From NCBI GenBank assembly GCA_046348995.1, contig JAXMDB010000009.1:62001-126000 (forward strand): a stretch of 64,000 bases of DNA, read 5' to 3'. The notes beneath the pieces were generated by a model, which was not told where the DNA came from, ran no database searches, and saw only the letters and a list, made by a program, of their open reading frames with translations. The number at the start of each line of letters is the position of its first letter. The first letter of the stretch is position 1. Origin of the DNA: JANNSX01 sp046348995. GTDB taxonomy: Bacteria > Pseudomonadota > Alphaproteobacteria > Rhizobiales > Hyphomicrobiaceae. A program made the translations under genes and the position numbers. Of this stretch, positions 34,892 through 44,243 are shown in pieces.

Positions 34892-35986
34892 TCACGCCGC
34901 CGGGATGCGGCGGCCCGCCTCGTCGAGCAGCACGACGTCCTCGGGCCGCACCGTGAGCGTCACGGCGTCGCCTTCCTTGAGGATGCGGTCGCCGGCCATG
35001 GCGATGACCTGGATGAGGCTGCGGCCGGCGGCGACTTGATAGCCGACCGTGCCGCCGAGATAGGAGATCGCCGCGATCTTGCCGGCGATACGTCCGTCGC
35101 CTGCGGCTCCGCTGCCGCCTTCGACGGCGATGCGCTGGGCACGCACGACGGCGGTCACCTTTTGCCCGTCGGTCGCGGACTTGGCCGGCGTCAGCAAGGC
35201 CGGGCCATCCTCGAGCGCGATCCTGACGTGCGATCCGTCGCGCCCCGCGATGCGGCCGGCGAGCAAGTTCGATTGGCCGAGGAAACGCGCGACGAACTCG
35301 GTCGCCGGCCAGCGATAGACCTCTTCCGGCGTGCCAGCCTGCTCGACGACGCCATGGTTCATGACGATGACGCGGTCGGACATGGCGAGCGCCTCTTCCT
35401 GATCGTGTGTCACGAAGATGGTCGTGATGCCGACCTCGCGCTGGATGGCCTTGAGCTCGATGCGCATCTCCTCGCGCAGATTGGCGTCGAGGGCGGAGAG
35501 CGGCTCGTCGAGCAACAGCACGTCCGGCTCGATGACGATAGCGCGGGCGAGCGCAATACGCTGCTGCTGGCCGCCCGACATCTCGGAGGGAAGCTTCTTC
35601 TCGACGCCCGGCAACCGCACCATCTCGAGCGCGCGGGCGACCTTGCCCGCGATCACGTCCTTGGCGACGCCGCGATATTTGAGGCCGAAGGCAATGTTGT
35701 CGTGCACCGTCTTGTGCGGAAACAGCGCATAATTCTGAAACACGAGCCCGATGTTGCGCTTGTGGATCGGGATGTCGTTGACGCGGCGGCCCATGATGCG
35801 GATGTCGCCTGCCGTCGGATCGACGAGGCCGGCGATCGAGCGCAGGATCGTCGTCTTGCCGCAGCCCGACGGCCCGAGCAGCGTGACGAAGCTCCCTTTG
35901 TCGATCGACAAGCTCACATTGTCGACGGCGACGAAGCGGCCGTAGGCCAGGGTGACGGCGTTGAGCTCGACGGCGGTTTCGGGCAT
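34892..35986 (-). CDS. ABC transporter ATP-binding protein, PotA-like
   Basis: A 364-residue ATPase. Walker A is GPSGCGKTT (about residue 38), signature MSGGQQQRIALAR (about 134), Walker B VLLLDEPLSALD, and the switch His is in VTHDQEEA. A C-terminal TOBE domain (270-355) is typical of spermidine/putrescine, iron and thiamine importers. It energises the PotB/PotC-like permeases encoded upstream. It is separated from the binding-protein gene by a hairpin repeat, which should lower its expression relative to that gene. Confidence 0.92.
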   Translation of the reverse strand: MPETAVELNAVTLAYGRFVAVDNVSLSIDKGSFVTLLGPSGCGKTTILRSIAGLVDPTAGDIRIMGRRVNDIPIHKRNIGLVFQNYALFPHKTVHDNIAFGLKYRGVAKDVIAGKVARALEMVRLPGVEKKLPSEMSGGQQQRIALARAIVIEPDVLLLDEPLSALDANLREEMRIELKAIQREVGITTIFVTHDQEEALAMSDRVIVMNHGVVEQAGTPEEVYRWPATEFVARFLGQSNLLAGRIAGRDGSHVRIALEDGPALLTPAKSATDGQKVTAVVRAQRIAVEGGSGAAGDGRIAGKIAAISYLGGTVGYQVAAGRSLIQVIAMAGDRILKEGDAVTLTVRPEDVVLLDEAGRRIPAA

Positions 35987-36020
35987 GGGCGTGCTGCGCG
36001 GGTTCGTTGCGTTGTTTTTC

Positions 36021-36169
36021 TTACCCCCGTGAGGGTGAAGGCCAAGCGCCTTGGACTTGGGTACAAAGCGCTCAAGTCCTTAGGCGCTTGGGATGGGGGG
36101 ATAGATGCGAAAACGTATGCATCTTCGTTTCGCCCCCCACCCCGACCCTCCCCCTCAAGGGGGGAGGGA
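36021..36169. repeat. Hairpin-rich repeat A, after the PotD-like gene
   Basis: About 149 bases homologous to 45226-45375. It starts with CCCCCGTGAGGG and ends with CCCTCCCCCTCAAGGGGGGA. Between these, the arms CCAAGCGCCT and AGGCGCTTGG form a ten-base stem. It lies between the stop of the solute-binding-protein gene and the start of the ATPase gene, all on the minus strand. The structure resembles REP/BIME-type elements. Confidence 0.8.
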
Positions 36170-36198
36170 GAGCATCTCGGCTCGTCGAATGCGCCGGC

Positions 36199-37341
36199 TC
36201 AACCGCCCTTCGAGATGCGGTCCCACTCCTTCGTCCACTCGTCCGTATGGCCGGCCCAATAGTTCGGATCGGCGAAGGTCAAGGACTTCATCTCGCCCGT
36301 CGGATCGAAGGCCGGGAGCTTCTCGATCTTCTCGGTGAGCTTCACCTTCTTGGGATCGAGGGACGGCGGATAGTTCTGGCCTTCCGCCACCGCGATCGCC
36401 GTCGCCGGATCGAGCATGAAGTTGATGAGCTCCTCGCACTCGGCCATCGGCGAGCCCTTGAGGACGAGCATGTCCTCCATCCAGGCGTAGCTGCCCGGCG
36501 GGTCGAGATAGGCGATCGGCGCGCCCTGCTGCTGCAGCGCGGCGACGCGGCCCGACCAGGCTTCAGTGACGACGATCTCTTCCTTGGCGAGCAGGTCCAT
36601 GAGCTCGGCGCCCGACGACCAGTACTTCTTGGTCATGTCGCGGGCTTCGCGGATCTTCGCCCAGATCGCCTCCATATCCTTGGCGTCGTTCGGGTTCTGA
36701 CCCGTCTGCAGCGCCGCGTACCAGACGCGCGTGACCATGTCGCCGTAAGCGCCGATCTTGCCGGCATACTCCTTGTCGACGAGCATTTGGGCGCCCTTTT
36801 GCGCCGCGACCTCGGGCGTGATGACCTTCGTATTGTAGGCGATGCCGGTCGTGCCGTAGTCGTAGGGCACGCAAGAGAGCTTCGGCGTCATCTTGCGGAA
36901 GGGCTCGATCATGGCGGTCATGACGTTCGCCATGTTGGGGATGTTGGCCTCGTTGATCTCCGAGACCCAGCCGCCGTCGATGTACTTCTTGTAGTACTCG
37001 ACGCCCGAGGAATGGATGACGTGAAAGTCGCCGGGGTTCGACGCCTTGATCTTCGTCAGCACGACGTTCTCGTCGTCGAACGAGCCCTGGACGATCTTGC
37101 GGCCGGTCTTGGCCGTGTAGGGCTCGAAGGCGTATTTGGCGATCGCCTCCTGGACGACGCCGCCCCAACCGTCGAAGCGGACCTCTTTGACGTCGGCGAG
37201 CGCCGGCCCGATCCAGCGGGCCGACAAGCCGAGCGAAGCTGCGGCCGCGGCGCTGAGCCCCAGGAACGTGCGGCGATCGAGGCCGCCGTTGGCCTTGCGC
37301 TCGAGCAGCCGCTCCAGGCGTTTCGTCTGCGACATCTTCAT
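36199..37341 (-). CDS. Extracellular solute-binding protein, PotD-like, Tat-exported
   Basis: A 380-residue periplasmic binding protein. A twin-arginine signal (DRRTFLGLSAAAAASLGLSA, residues 22-41) ends at ALA. The mature part has the family fold with WGGVVQEAI, YDYGTTGIAYN and FMLDPATA stretches of spermidine/putrescine-type binding proteins. The ligand is unknown; Tat export suggests folding, or cofactor-free assembly, before transport. It follows potC-like by 33 bases and is followed by repeat A. Confidence 0.9.
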   Translation of the reverse strand: MKMSQTKRLERLLERKANGGLDRRTFLGLSAAAAASLGLSARWIGPALADVKEVRFDGWGGVVQEAIAKYAFEPYTAKTGRKIVQGSFDDENVVLTKIKASNPGDFHVIHSSGVEYYKKYIDGGWVSEINEANIPNMANVMTAMIEPFRKMTPKLSCVPYDYGTTGIAYNTKVITPEVAAQKGAQMLVDKEYAGKIGAYGDMVTRVWYAALQTGQNPNDAKDMEAIWAKIREARDMTKKYWSSGAELMDLLAKEEIVVTEAWSGRVAALQQQGAPIAYLDPPGSYAWMEDMLVLKGSPMAECEELINFMLDPATAIAVAEGQNYPPSLDPKKVKLTEKIEKLPAFDPTGEMKSLTFADPNYWAGHTDEWTKEWDRISKGG

Positions 37342-37374
37342 GTGGTTTCCTCCGTTGGAACGTATCTTGGGCCT

Positions 37375-38178
37375 TCAGGTGGCTTGCCGCATCATAGCAC
37401 GGGCGAGCAATCCGCCTAGGAGCGGCAAACCGACCGTAATCAGGATCATCAGCGTGCCGAGCGCATTGACCTCGGGCGTGATCGACACCTTCAGCATCGA
37501 CAGGATCTCGGTCGGCATGGTCTCGACGCCGGGCGGGCGCCAGAACACGCTTGCGGTCACGTTGTCGAAGGAGATGGTGAACGCGAGCAAGAGGCCGGCG
37601 AACACCGCCGGCATGATGAGCGGCAGGGTGATCTCGCGGAAGGCCTGCAGGCGATTGGCGCCGAGCGAGAGTGCGGCCTCCTCATAGACGCGCTTGACGC
37701 CGATGAGGCGGGCTTGGACCACGAGCACCACGTAGGGCAGCGACAACAGGATATGTCCGGCGAGCAGCAGGCCGAAATTGGCCGTCATGCCGGCGGAACG
37801 GTTGGCGAGCAGCAGGCCGACGCCGAGCACGGTCTCGGGCACCAGCACCGGGCCGACGATCAGCGCGTTGACCCATTCCTTGCCGGGGAACTCGTAGCGC
37901 ACGAGCGCGAGCGCCGCCATGATGCCGAGCGCGGTGCAGATGACCGCCGTTAAGGCCCCGATCCAGAGCGAGGTCTGGAAGGCCCGCATCACGGCCTCGT
38001 TGTGGAAGAGCCGGTCGTACCACTGCAGCGAGAAGCCGGTCATCGGGAAGGACCCGAATCGGCTCTCGTTGAAGGAGAGGATGACGACGACGAGGATCGG
38101 CGCGAACATGAAGACGTAGACGAGCACGGTCATCGCCGCGATCAGGCGCGAGCCCCAGTTGGATTTGGTCGCGGTCAT
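37375..38178 (-). CDS. ABC transporter permease, PotC-like
   Basis: A 267-residue inner-membrane permease with six predicted helices. The EAA loop is EEAALSLGANRLQAFREITL, which docks on the ATPase. The N-terminal SFNESRFGSFPMTGFSLQWY is typical of PotC-type subunits. The start at 38178 overlaps the end of the PotB-like gene by four bases, so the two permeases are made together. Confidence 0.92.
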   Translation of the reverse strand: MTATKSNWGSRLIAAMTVLVYVFMFAPILVVVILSFNESRFGSFPMTGFSLQWYDRLFHNEAVMRAFQTSLWIGALTAVICTALGIMAALALVRYEFPGKEWVNALIVGPVLVPETVLGVGLLLANRSAGMTANFGLLLAGHILLSLPYVVLVVQARLIGVKRVYEEAALSLGANRLQAFREITLPLIMPAVFAGLLLAFTISFDNVTASVFWRPPGVETMPTEILSMLKVSITPEVNALGTLMILITVGLPLLGGLLARAMMRQAT

Positions 38179-39056
38179 CGGCTGAGCCCCTTGAAGATGG
38201 TCGAGAGGCCCATGTAGCGGGTGTAGAAAATCGATACCGCACCCAGCAGCACCAGCAGCACGAGCGACAGCGTCGTGCCGAACGGCCAGTTGAGCTCCTT
38301 CATGATGGCGTCGAAGATGATGTTGCCGAACAGGCTGTCGGAGCGGCCGCCGAGAATCTGCGGCGTCACGTAGCTGCCGGCCGCCAGCACGAAGCTCAAG
38401 AGCAGACCGGCGCCGAGGCCGGGCAGCGACAACGGCAGCGTCACCTCGCGGAAGGCCTGCCACTCGGTGCAGCCGAGCGAGCGCGCGGCCGAGATCAAAT
38501 TGCGGTCGATACCTTCGAGCGTGACGTAGACGTTCAAAATCATGTAGGGCAGCAAGAAGTGGATGAGCCCCATGATCACCGACCCCTCGTTGTAGAGGAG
38601 CGGCAACGGCTCGCTGATGATGCCGAGACCCATGAGGCTCGCGTTGATCGCGCCTTTTTCACCCAGGATGTGGATCCAGGAGAAGGTGCGGATCGTGAAG
38701 GAGATCCAGAACGGCACGATCAAGAGCAGCAGCAGCAGCCACTTGTGCTTGAACTCCGTCATGGCGATGAAGTAGGCCGGCGGATAGCCCATGACGGCGC
38801 ACAAGAGCGCCGTGATGATCGAGACGCGCACCGTCTTCCACAGGAAGCCGTGATAGAAGCTGTCGGTGAAGAACTCGTGCCAGTTGGCGAGCGTCAGGTC
38901 CGAGGTTTCGACGCCGGCCGTTTGGAACGTGTAGAAGCTGTACACGCCCATGATGAAGATCGGCACGACCATCAGCACGACGAGTGCCGTCAGCGTCGGC
39001 GCGAGCAGAATCCAAGGCCGGCGGCGCTCGGCGGCGGAGAGGGCCATGTCGGCCAT
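38175..39056 (-). CDS. ABC transporter permease, PotB-like
   Basis: A 293-residue permease with six helices. The EAA loop is ISAARSLGCTEWQAFREVTL. The helix SFTIRTFSWIHILGEKGAIN is typical of PotB subunits. It is coupled to the PotC-like gene and starts 32 bases after the racemase-family gene. It forms the second half of the membrane channel. Confidence 0.92.
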   Translation of the reverse strand: MADMALSAAERRRPWILLAPTLTALVVLMVVPIFIMGVYSFYTFQTAGVETSDLTLANWHEFFTDSFYHGFLWKTVRVSIITALLCAVMGYPPAYFIAMTEFKHKWLLLLLLIVPFWISFTIRTFSWIHILGEKGAINASLMGLGIISEPLPLLYNEGSVIMGLIHFLLPYMILNVYVTLEGIDRNLISAARSLGCTEWQAFREVTLPLSLPGLGAGLLLSFVLAAGSYVTPQILGGRSDSLFGNIIFDAIMKELNWPFGTTLSLVLLVLLGAVSIFYTRYMGLSTIFKGLSR

Positions 39057-39088
39057 GCCAAGAATCTCCGGTTGGCGGTTTGTCGGCG

Positions 39089-39886
39089 CTACTCTGCGGC
39101 CTTGCGCTTGGCCGGGGCAAGCTCGAACAGCCGTCCGCGATTAGGAAGCTTCCGCATGTCGCCCGCGGCCCGCATCATGCCCCAGGTCATGGCCTGGTTG
39201 GAGGTGACGACCGGCTTGCCGATCTTGGCCTCGACGGCGGCGACGACCTTGTTCGTGACGAGCCCGGTGCAGGAGATGAAGAGCGCCTCCGCATCCTTGT
39301 GGCTGCCGACGGAGCTCCCCGACTCGATCAGGCTTTCGGCCGAGACGCGGTTCATGTCGGGGTCGCCATTGAGGAAGTAGCTCGCGCGCGTCACGGCCTC
39401 GATGCCGTTCTGCTTGAAGTAGCCCTCGATGAGACCGCAGGGGCCGGACTGATACGGTGCCATGAGCGCTATTTTGCGGGTGCCGAGGAGTTGGAGCGCT
39501 TCGGCGGCGGCATCGACCGGGTTGATCACCGGCACGCCGGGCCGCACCGCGTTGATCCGCTTCGTCAGCGTCTCCGTGCCGACCGCGACCGATCCGGAGG
39601 TGCACCCGAAGCCGATGGCATCCAGACGGCCCCACGGCATCAGGGTCTTGGCGACCTCGGTGATGTGGCTGCCGAGGGCGGCCAGCGTCTCGTTCGTCGC
39701 CGTCTCCGCCATCGGAATGCGCACGCCGAACATCTCGAGCCCGTCATCGTCGGGGAGGAAGGCGCGGACGTCGCCTTCGCAGGCGCGATCGGTGGTAAGG
39801 CCGATGAAGCCGTAGCTCCACGACGCGCCCGGCCCGCCGCCGAACTTCGCTTCGAGCTTTTGCCAGCCGCCGGTCGATGCCGTCAT
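39089..39886 (-). CDS. Asp/Glu racemase superfamily enzyme (maleate isomerase / arylmalonate decarboxylase-like)
   Basis: A 265-residue enzyme with two catalytic cysteines, Cys 95 in GFGCTSGS and Cys 206 in FISCTGL, on either side of the pseudo-symmetric fold. Maleate cis-trans isomerases, arylmalonate decarboxylases and hydantoin racemases share this. The substrate is probably a dicarboxylate or amino-acid-like compound; the exact reaction is open. GGGAGG lies before the start. It heads the operon with PotBCDA-like genes and PhyH, so it probably acts on the imported compound. Confidence 0.86.
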   Translation of the reverse strand: MTASTGGWQKLEAKFGGGPGASWSYGFIGLTTDRACEGDVRAFLPDDDGLEMFGVRIPMAETATNETLAALGSHITEVAKTLMPWGRLDAIGFGCTSGSVAVGTETLTKRINAVRPGVPVINPVDAAAEALQLLGTRKIALMAPYQSGPCGLIEGYFKQNGIEAVTRASYFLNGDPDMNRVSAESLIESGSSVGSHKDAEALFISCTGLVTNKVVAAVEAKIGKPVVTSNQAMTWGMMRAAGDMRKLPNRGRLFELAPAKRKAAE

Positions 39887-39963
39887 GGATGCCTCCCTGA
39901 TGTTTTGGTGGAGGCTAGCGGAGGGCGGGGGACGTGGCAACGCAGGCCCGGCAAGGCTGGCCC

Positions 39964-41280
39964 TCAAACCAGGATGACATCGGCCGCCGAGAACGTGCCG
40001 GAGAAGCCCTGGAGGACGGCGAGGTCTTCGGTGACGAGCGGCTGCTGGTGTTGGGAGAGTGTGTTGGTTGCGGTATCGAAATGCAGTTTCGCCGTGATGT
40101 CAGGACCAGCGCCGACCGTCAGGATGCCCGCTACCGAATCTCCTGGCGACAACCCCCACTGCGAGGCGACGAGGCGGATCAGATCCCGCCCGTCCTCGAA
40201 GTCGGTGATGGTGTCGGTGCCGCCGGCGGTCAGGAGATCGAAGAGGAAGTGATCGACGTTGTGAAAGCCCGTCGCCTCCTCCCCGGTCAGCGTGTCGTTG
40301 CCGCCTCGGCCCTCGATGATGTCGATGTCGGTCACGGTCGGGCCCGACGCGCCTTGGAGATGGTTGTTAAGGTCATTGCCCGTCATGATCACCGAGAGAC
40401 TGGACTGGATGCCATCGGCAAGGAGGAAATCGTTGATGCCGTTGAACGAGAACCCGCCCACCTGACCCGACGTATCGACGACAGTGCCGGCGTCGAGGTC
40501 GATGACGAGGTGGTTGGGTGGCGCGATCGCGATGTTGAGCTCGACGAGCCTGATGGTGTCGAGGCCTTCGCGGCCGGAAACAAAGTGCGACTCAGCGAGG
40601 CTCATCTCGAAGGTGTCGTCGTACGCTGTGCCGATGATGCGCTCGATGCTCGTATAGGTGTCGCCACCGGGTCCGGCATAGCCGGATAGGGCAGTGTAGG
40701 TGATCGTTACACCTGACGTCTCGAAGGCATAGCTCACCGTGTCGGTGCCGTCGCCGCCGATGAAGTGATCCGCGCCGCCGCCGCCGATAAAGGCGTCGTT
40801 GCCGCCCCCGCCATCGAGCGTATTGGCCGCGCTGTTGCCGAACAGGGTGTTGCTTTCGGCGTTGCCGGTTCCATTGATGGCGCCGCTGCCCGTGAGGACC
40901 AGAGCTTCCAATCCCGCACTGAGGGTGTAGGTCGCTTTGGCATAGACCCGATCGGCACCCGACGTATCGCGTACGACGTCCAGAGTGCTGTCGACATAGT
41001 AGGTATCGTCGCCGGCGCCTCCCTTCATGAGGTCGCGGCCCGCGCCGCCGTCGAGGCGGTCGTTCCCGGTCCCGCCGTCGAGCGTGTCGGTTCCGGCTTG
41101 ACCGAGCAGCCGATCATTGCCTGCCCCGCCGAACAGCTTGTCGTTGCCGGTGCCGCCTTTCAGCGTGTCATTGCCGCCGTTGCCGTAGAGGTCGTCGTTG
41201 CCACCGAGGCCGAGAATCGTCTCGGCGATGCTCTTGCCCCGAAGGACGTCGCGCTTGGATGTTCCGCGCAGGGTCGGCAT
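39964..41280 (-). CDS. RTX calcium-binding repeat protein 1
   Basis: A 438-residue acidic protein. Nonapeptide repeats of the GGxGNDxLx type fill residues 22-100 and recur near 150-180. They bind calcium in a beta-roll. The middle has beta-rich stretches (TYTLSAGLEALVLTGSG). The end FSAADVILV, Asp followed by aliphatic residues, is like the C-terminal signals for type I secretion. There is no Sec signal. No enzymatic domain is recognised, so it may be a surface or matrix protein. No type I exporter is in the window. It lies between the two ABC operons. Confidence 0.86.
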   Translation of the reverse strand: MPTLRGTSKRDVLRGKSIAETILGLGGNDDLYGNGGNDTLKGGTGNDKLFGGAGNDRLLGQAGTDTLDGGTGNDRLDGGAGRDLMKGGAGDDTYYVDSTLDVVRDTSGADRVYAKATYTLSAGLEALVLTGSGAINGTGNAESNTLFGNSAANTLDGGGGNDAFIGGGGADHFIGGDGTDTVSYAFETSGVTITYTALSGYAGPGGDTYTSIERIIGTAYDDTFEMSLAESHFVSGREGLDTIRLVELNIAIAPPNHLVIDLDAGTVVDTSGQVGGFSFNGINDFLLADGIQSSLSVIMTGNDLNNHLQGASGPTVTDIDIIEGRGGNDTLTGEEATGFHNVDHFLFDLLTAGGTDTITDFEDGRDLIRLVASQWGLSPGDSVAGILTVGAGPDITAKLHFDTATNTLSQHQQPLVTEDLAVLQGFSGTFSAADVILV

Positions 41281-41377
41281 GGGTGAAGGCTCCGTCAGCG
41301 ATACAGATGATCCGCATCATGCACGCCGCCGGTGCCGCCGCATCATCAATCTGAAGGATGCGGACTGGTTTCCGCGG

Positions 41378-42364
41378 TTATCCTTGCAGCGGGAAATGGC
41401 ATCGGGTGATGCGCCCCGGCAGAACCTCACGCGTCTCGGGCCGCTCGGTCTTGCATCTCGCCCCGGCCTTCGGACAGCGCGTATGGAACTCGCAGCCCGA
41501 GGGACGGCGGGCGAGGCTCGGCACCTCGCCGACGAGCGGGGCCTCTGTGCGCCGCCGCGTCGGATCGGGGATCGGCTGGGCGGCGATGAGGCCGGCGGCG
41601 TAGGGGTGCAAGGGACCCGCGAAGATCGCCTCCGCCGGCCCCTGCTCGACGAAGCGTCCCATGTACATGATCGCCACCCGGTCGGCGACGTGGCGCACGA
41701 CGGCGAGGTTGTGCGTGATGATGAGGTAGGTGAGCCCGAGTGTCTGCTGCAACTCGGAGAGCAGGTTGAGGATCTCGCCCTGCACGGATACGTCGAGGCC
41801 GGCCGTCGGCTCGTCCGCGATGATGAGCTTCGGGTTGAGCGCGATCGCGCGGGCGACCCCGACGCGCCGCGCCTGGCCGCCTGAGAGCTGGTGGGGATAG
41901 CGGCCGGCGAAATCGTGCGGCAGGCCGACGAGATCGAGCAGGCGGCGGACCTCGGCGTCGCGATCGCGGTCCTTGAGACCGTGGATCACGAAGGGCTCGG
42001 CGATCAGCGCCTTCACCGTGCGGCGCGGGCTCAAGCTCGAGATCGGATCCTGGAACATCATCGCGACGTCGCGGTGGTAGGCGCGGTCGCCGGTCTTGGC
42101 GCTGGCGAACGGATCGGCGCCCTCGAAGCGGATCGCGCCGCCGGCGATCGGCGTCAGTCCGACGATCGCGCGGCCGAGCGTCGACTTGCCCGAGCCGCTC
42201 TCGCCGACGAGCGCGAGCGTCGTGCCCCTGTCGAGCGTGAACGACACATCGAGCACGGCATCCAGATGGCGGCTCGGCAGCTGTAGTAGTGCGGCCTTGA
42301 CCGGCCCGGCCGTGGTGTAGCGGACATGCAAGTGCTCGACGGCGAGGAGGGGCGCGGCGGTCAT
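41378..42364 (-). CDS. Peptide-type ABC transporter ATPase, DppF/OppF-like
   Basis: A 328-residue ATPase. Walker A is GESGSGKST (about residue 52), signature LSGGQARRVGVAR, Walker B LIIADEPTAGLD. The C-terminal oligopeptide-type extension has the cysteines CEFHTRCPKAGARC, which in this family can hold an iron-sulfur cluster. The start overlaps the DppD-like stop by four bases. It is the last gene of the transport operon. Confidence 0.92.
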   Translation of the reverse strand: MTAAPLLAVEHLHVRYTTAGPVKAALLQLPSRHLDAVLDVSFTLDRGTTLALVGESGSGKSTLGRAIVGLTPIAGGAIRFEGADPFASAKTGDRAYHRDVAMMFQDPISSLSPRRTVKALIAEPFVIHGLKDRDRDAEVRRLLDLVGLPHDFAGRYPHQLSGGQARRVGVARAIALNPKLIIADEPTAGLDVSVQGEILNLLSELQQTLGLTYLIITHNLAVVRHVADRVAIMYMGRFVEQGPAEAIFAGPLHPYAAGLIAAQPIPDPTRRRTEAPLVGEVPSLARRPSGCEFHTRCPKAGARCKTERPETREVLPGRITRCHFPLQG

Positions 42365-43365
42365 GGCGTCCTCGCCAGCAAATGACAGCGCGCGCTGTGG
42401 CCCGGCTCCGTCGTCACGTCGGGTGGCCGTGTAGTGCGGCAGGCATCGATGGCAACCGGGCAGCGGGGCTGGAACACGCACCCCGCCGGCGGATGCCTGA
42501 GGTTAGGCACATCTCCCTCGATGACGGGAAGCGTGCGCGTCGCGGTCGAGATGCGGGCCGGATCGCAGGCGAGGAGGGCCTTCGTGTACGGGTGTTGCGG
42601 GCGCGCGAAGATGTCGTAGACGCTGCCGTCCTCGACCACCTCGCCCGCGTAGAGCACGACCACCCGATCGCAGAGCTCGGCCACCGCGCCGAGGTTGTGC
42701 GAGATGAAGAGGATAGTGCTGCCGGTCTCCTTCTGCAGTTGGCGCAGCAGATGCAGGATCTGCGCCTCCATCGTCACGTCGAGCGCGGTCGTCACCTCGT
42801 CGGCGATGAGGATCTCGGGTCTGAGGAGCAGGCTCATGGCGATCGAAACGCGCTGGCGCATGCCGCCCGAGAACTCGTGCGGATAGCGGCCGAGCTGGCG
42901 CTCCGGATCGGGGATGCCGACCTGGGTCAGCACGGCGAGCGATCGCGCGCGCTTGGCGGCGGCCTGGCCCGGCTCCCGGTGCTGGATGTCGGCCATCTGC
43001 TGGCCGATCGTGCGCACGGGGTTGAGCGAGGTCATCGGGTCCTGGAAGACCATCGAGATGCGCTGCCCCCGCAGGTCCCGCATCTCCGTCTCGCCGGCGG
43101 AGAGAAGATCGCGCCCGTCGAAAACGATGCGCCCCCCGGCGACGACGGCGTTGGCCGCCATCAAGCGCATGATAGCGAGCGCCAGCGTCGACTTCCCCGA
43201 GCCGCTCTCCCCGACGATGCCGACGATCGCGCCCTTGGGAACGGCGATCGAGATGTTGCGGAGCGCATGCACGGGGCCGGCCAGCGTGCGGAAATCGAGA
43301 CGCAAATCCTCGATCGACAGGATCGGGGTCGCGGGCGTCGGAGCAGGGGCCACGGCGGCACTCAT
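42361..43365 (-). CDS. Peptide-type ABC transporter ATPase, DppD/OppD-like
   Basis: A 334-residue ATPase. Walker A is GESGSGKST (about residue 53), signature FSGGMRQRVSIAM, Walker B ILIADEVTTALD (Val replaces the usual Pro). The C-terminal extension has CVFQPRCPVAIDAC with three cysteines. The start at 43365 (MSAAVAPAP) overlaps the permease stop by four bases. It pairs with the DppF-like ATPase in one transporter. Confidence 0.92.
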   Translation of the reverse strand: MSAAVAPAPTPATPILSIEDLRLDFRTLAGPVHALRNISIAVPKGAIVGIVGESGSGKSTLALAIMRLMAANAVVAGGRIVFDGRDLLSAGETEMRDLRGQRISMVFQDPMTSLNPVRTIGQQMADIQHREPGQAAAKRARSLAVLTQVGIPDPERQLGRYPHEFSGGMRQRVSIAMSLLLRPEILIADEVTTALDVTMEAQILHLLRQLQKETGSTILFISHNLGAVAELCDRVVVLYAGEVVEDGSVYDIFARPQHPYTKALLACDPARISTATRTLPVIEGDVPNLRHPPAGCVFQPRCPVAIDACRTTRPPDVTTEPGHSARCHLLARTP

Positions 43366-44243
43366 ACGACGCGCCTCAGCTTGGGATCGATGAGGTCGCG
43401 CAGCGCTTCGCCGAGGAACGTGAAGCCGAGCGTCGTGACGATGAGGGGCAGACCGCCGCAGAAGACGATCCAGGGGGCCTCGCGGATCAGCTGAAAGCCG
43501 TCGAGGATCGTGCGGCCCCAGGAGGGGGCCGGCGGTGGGATGCCCATGCCGAGCAGCGTCAATCCCGCCTCCAGTGCGATGACGGAGGGGATGTCCATGC
43601 TGGCGATGATGAAGAGCGGGCCGATGACGTTGGGAAGAATATGCACGCCGATGATGCGCAGCGGCGAGGCGCCGAGGCTGCGGACGGCATCGATATACTC
43701 GGACGTCTTGCGCGACAGCGTCGCCGTTCGCGTCAACCGCGCATAGCCCGGCGTCTGGATGACGATGACGACGAGCATGAGCGTCGTGAGACTGGGCCCG
43801 AGCAGCACGGCGACGAGCAGCCCCAGGATGACCGTCGGGAACGAGTAGAGGCTGTCGAAGACGAGCACGAGCAGATTGTCCAGCCAGCGCGGCGCGTAGC
43901 CGGCGACAAGGCCGAGCCCCAGGCCGAGCACGAGCGCGATGCCGATCGTAGTGATGCCCACCTCGAGTGCGATGCGGGTGCCGAGAATGATGCGGCTGAA
44001 GATGTCGCGGCCGAGCTGATCGGTGCCCATCCAGTGCACCCAATTGGGCGATTGGAACTTGTCGGGAATGGTGATCTTCAGCGGATCGAACGGCGTGATC
44101 CAAGGCGCGAAGATGCCGACGAGAATGATCGCCGTGACGATGCCGAGACCGATGATGCCGAGCGGGTCTTGCCCGATGCGGCGCGCGAAGAGACCGAGAC
44201 CGCTCGGCGCCACCGGTGCGGTGAGGATTTCAGAGCTTGGCAC
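43362..44243 (-). CDS. Peptide-type ABC transporter permease, DppC-like
   Basis: A 293-residue permease. The N-terminal helix is followed by the DppC/OppC motif GTDQLGRDIFSRIILGTRIA, and the EAA loop is AVRSLGASPLRIIGVHILPN. Six helices are expected. It overlaps the DppB-like stop by 14 bases and the DppD-like start by four. Confidence 0.92.
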   Translation of the reverse strand: MPSSEILTAPVAPSGLGLFARRIGQDPLGIIGLGIVTAIILVGIFAPWITPFDPLKITIPDKFQSPNWVHWMGTDQLGRDIFSRIILGTRIALEVGITTIGIALVLGLGLGLVAGYAPRWLDNLLVLVFDSLYSFPTVILGLLVAVLLGPSLTTLMLVVIVIQTPGYARLTRTATLSRKTSEYIDAVRSLGASPLRIIGVHILPNVIGPLFIIASMDIPSVIALEAGLTLLGMGIPPPAPSWGRTILDGFQLIREAPWIVFCGGLPLIVTTLGFTFLGEALRDLIDPKLRRVV

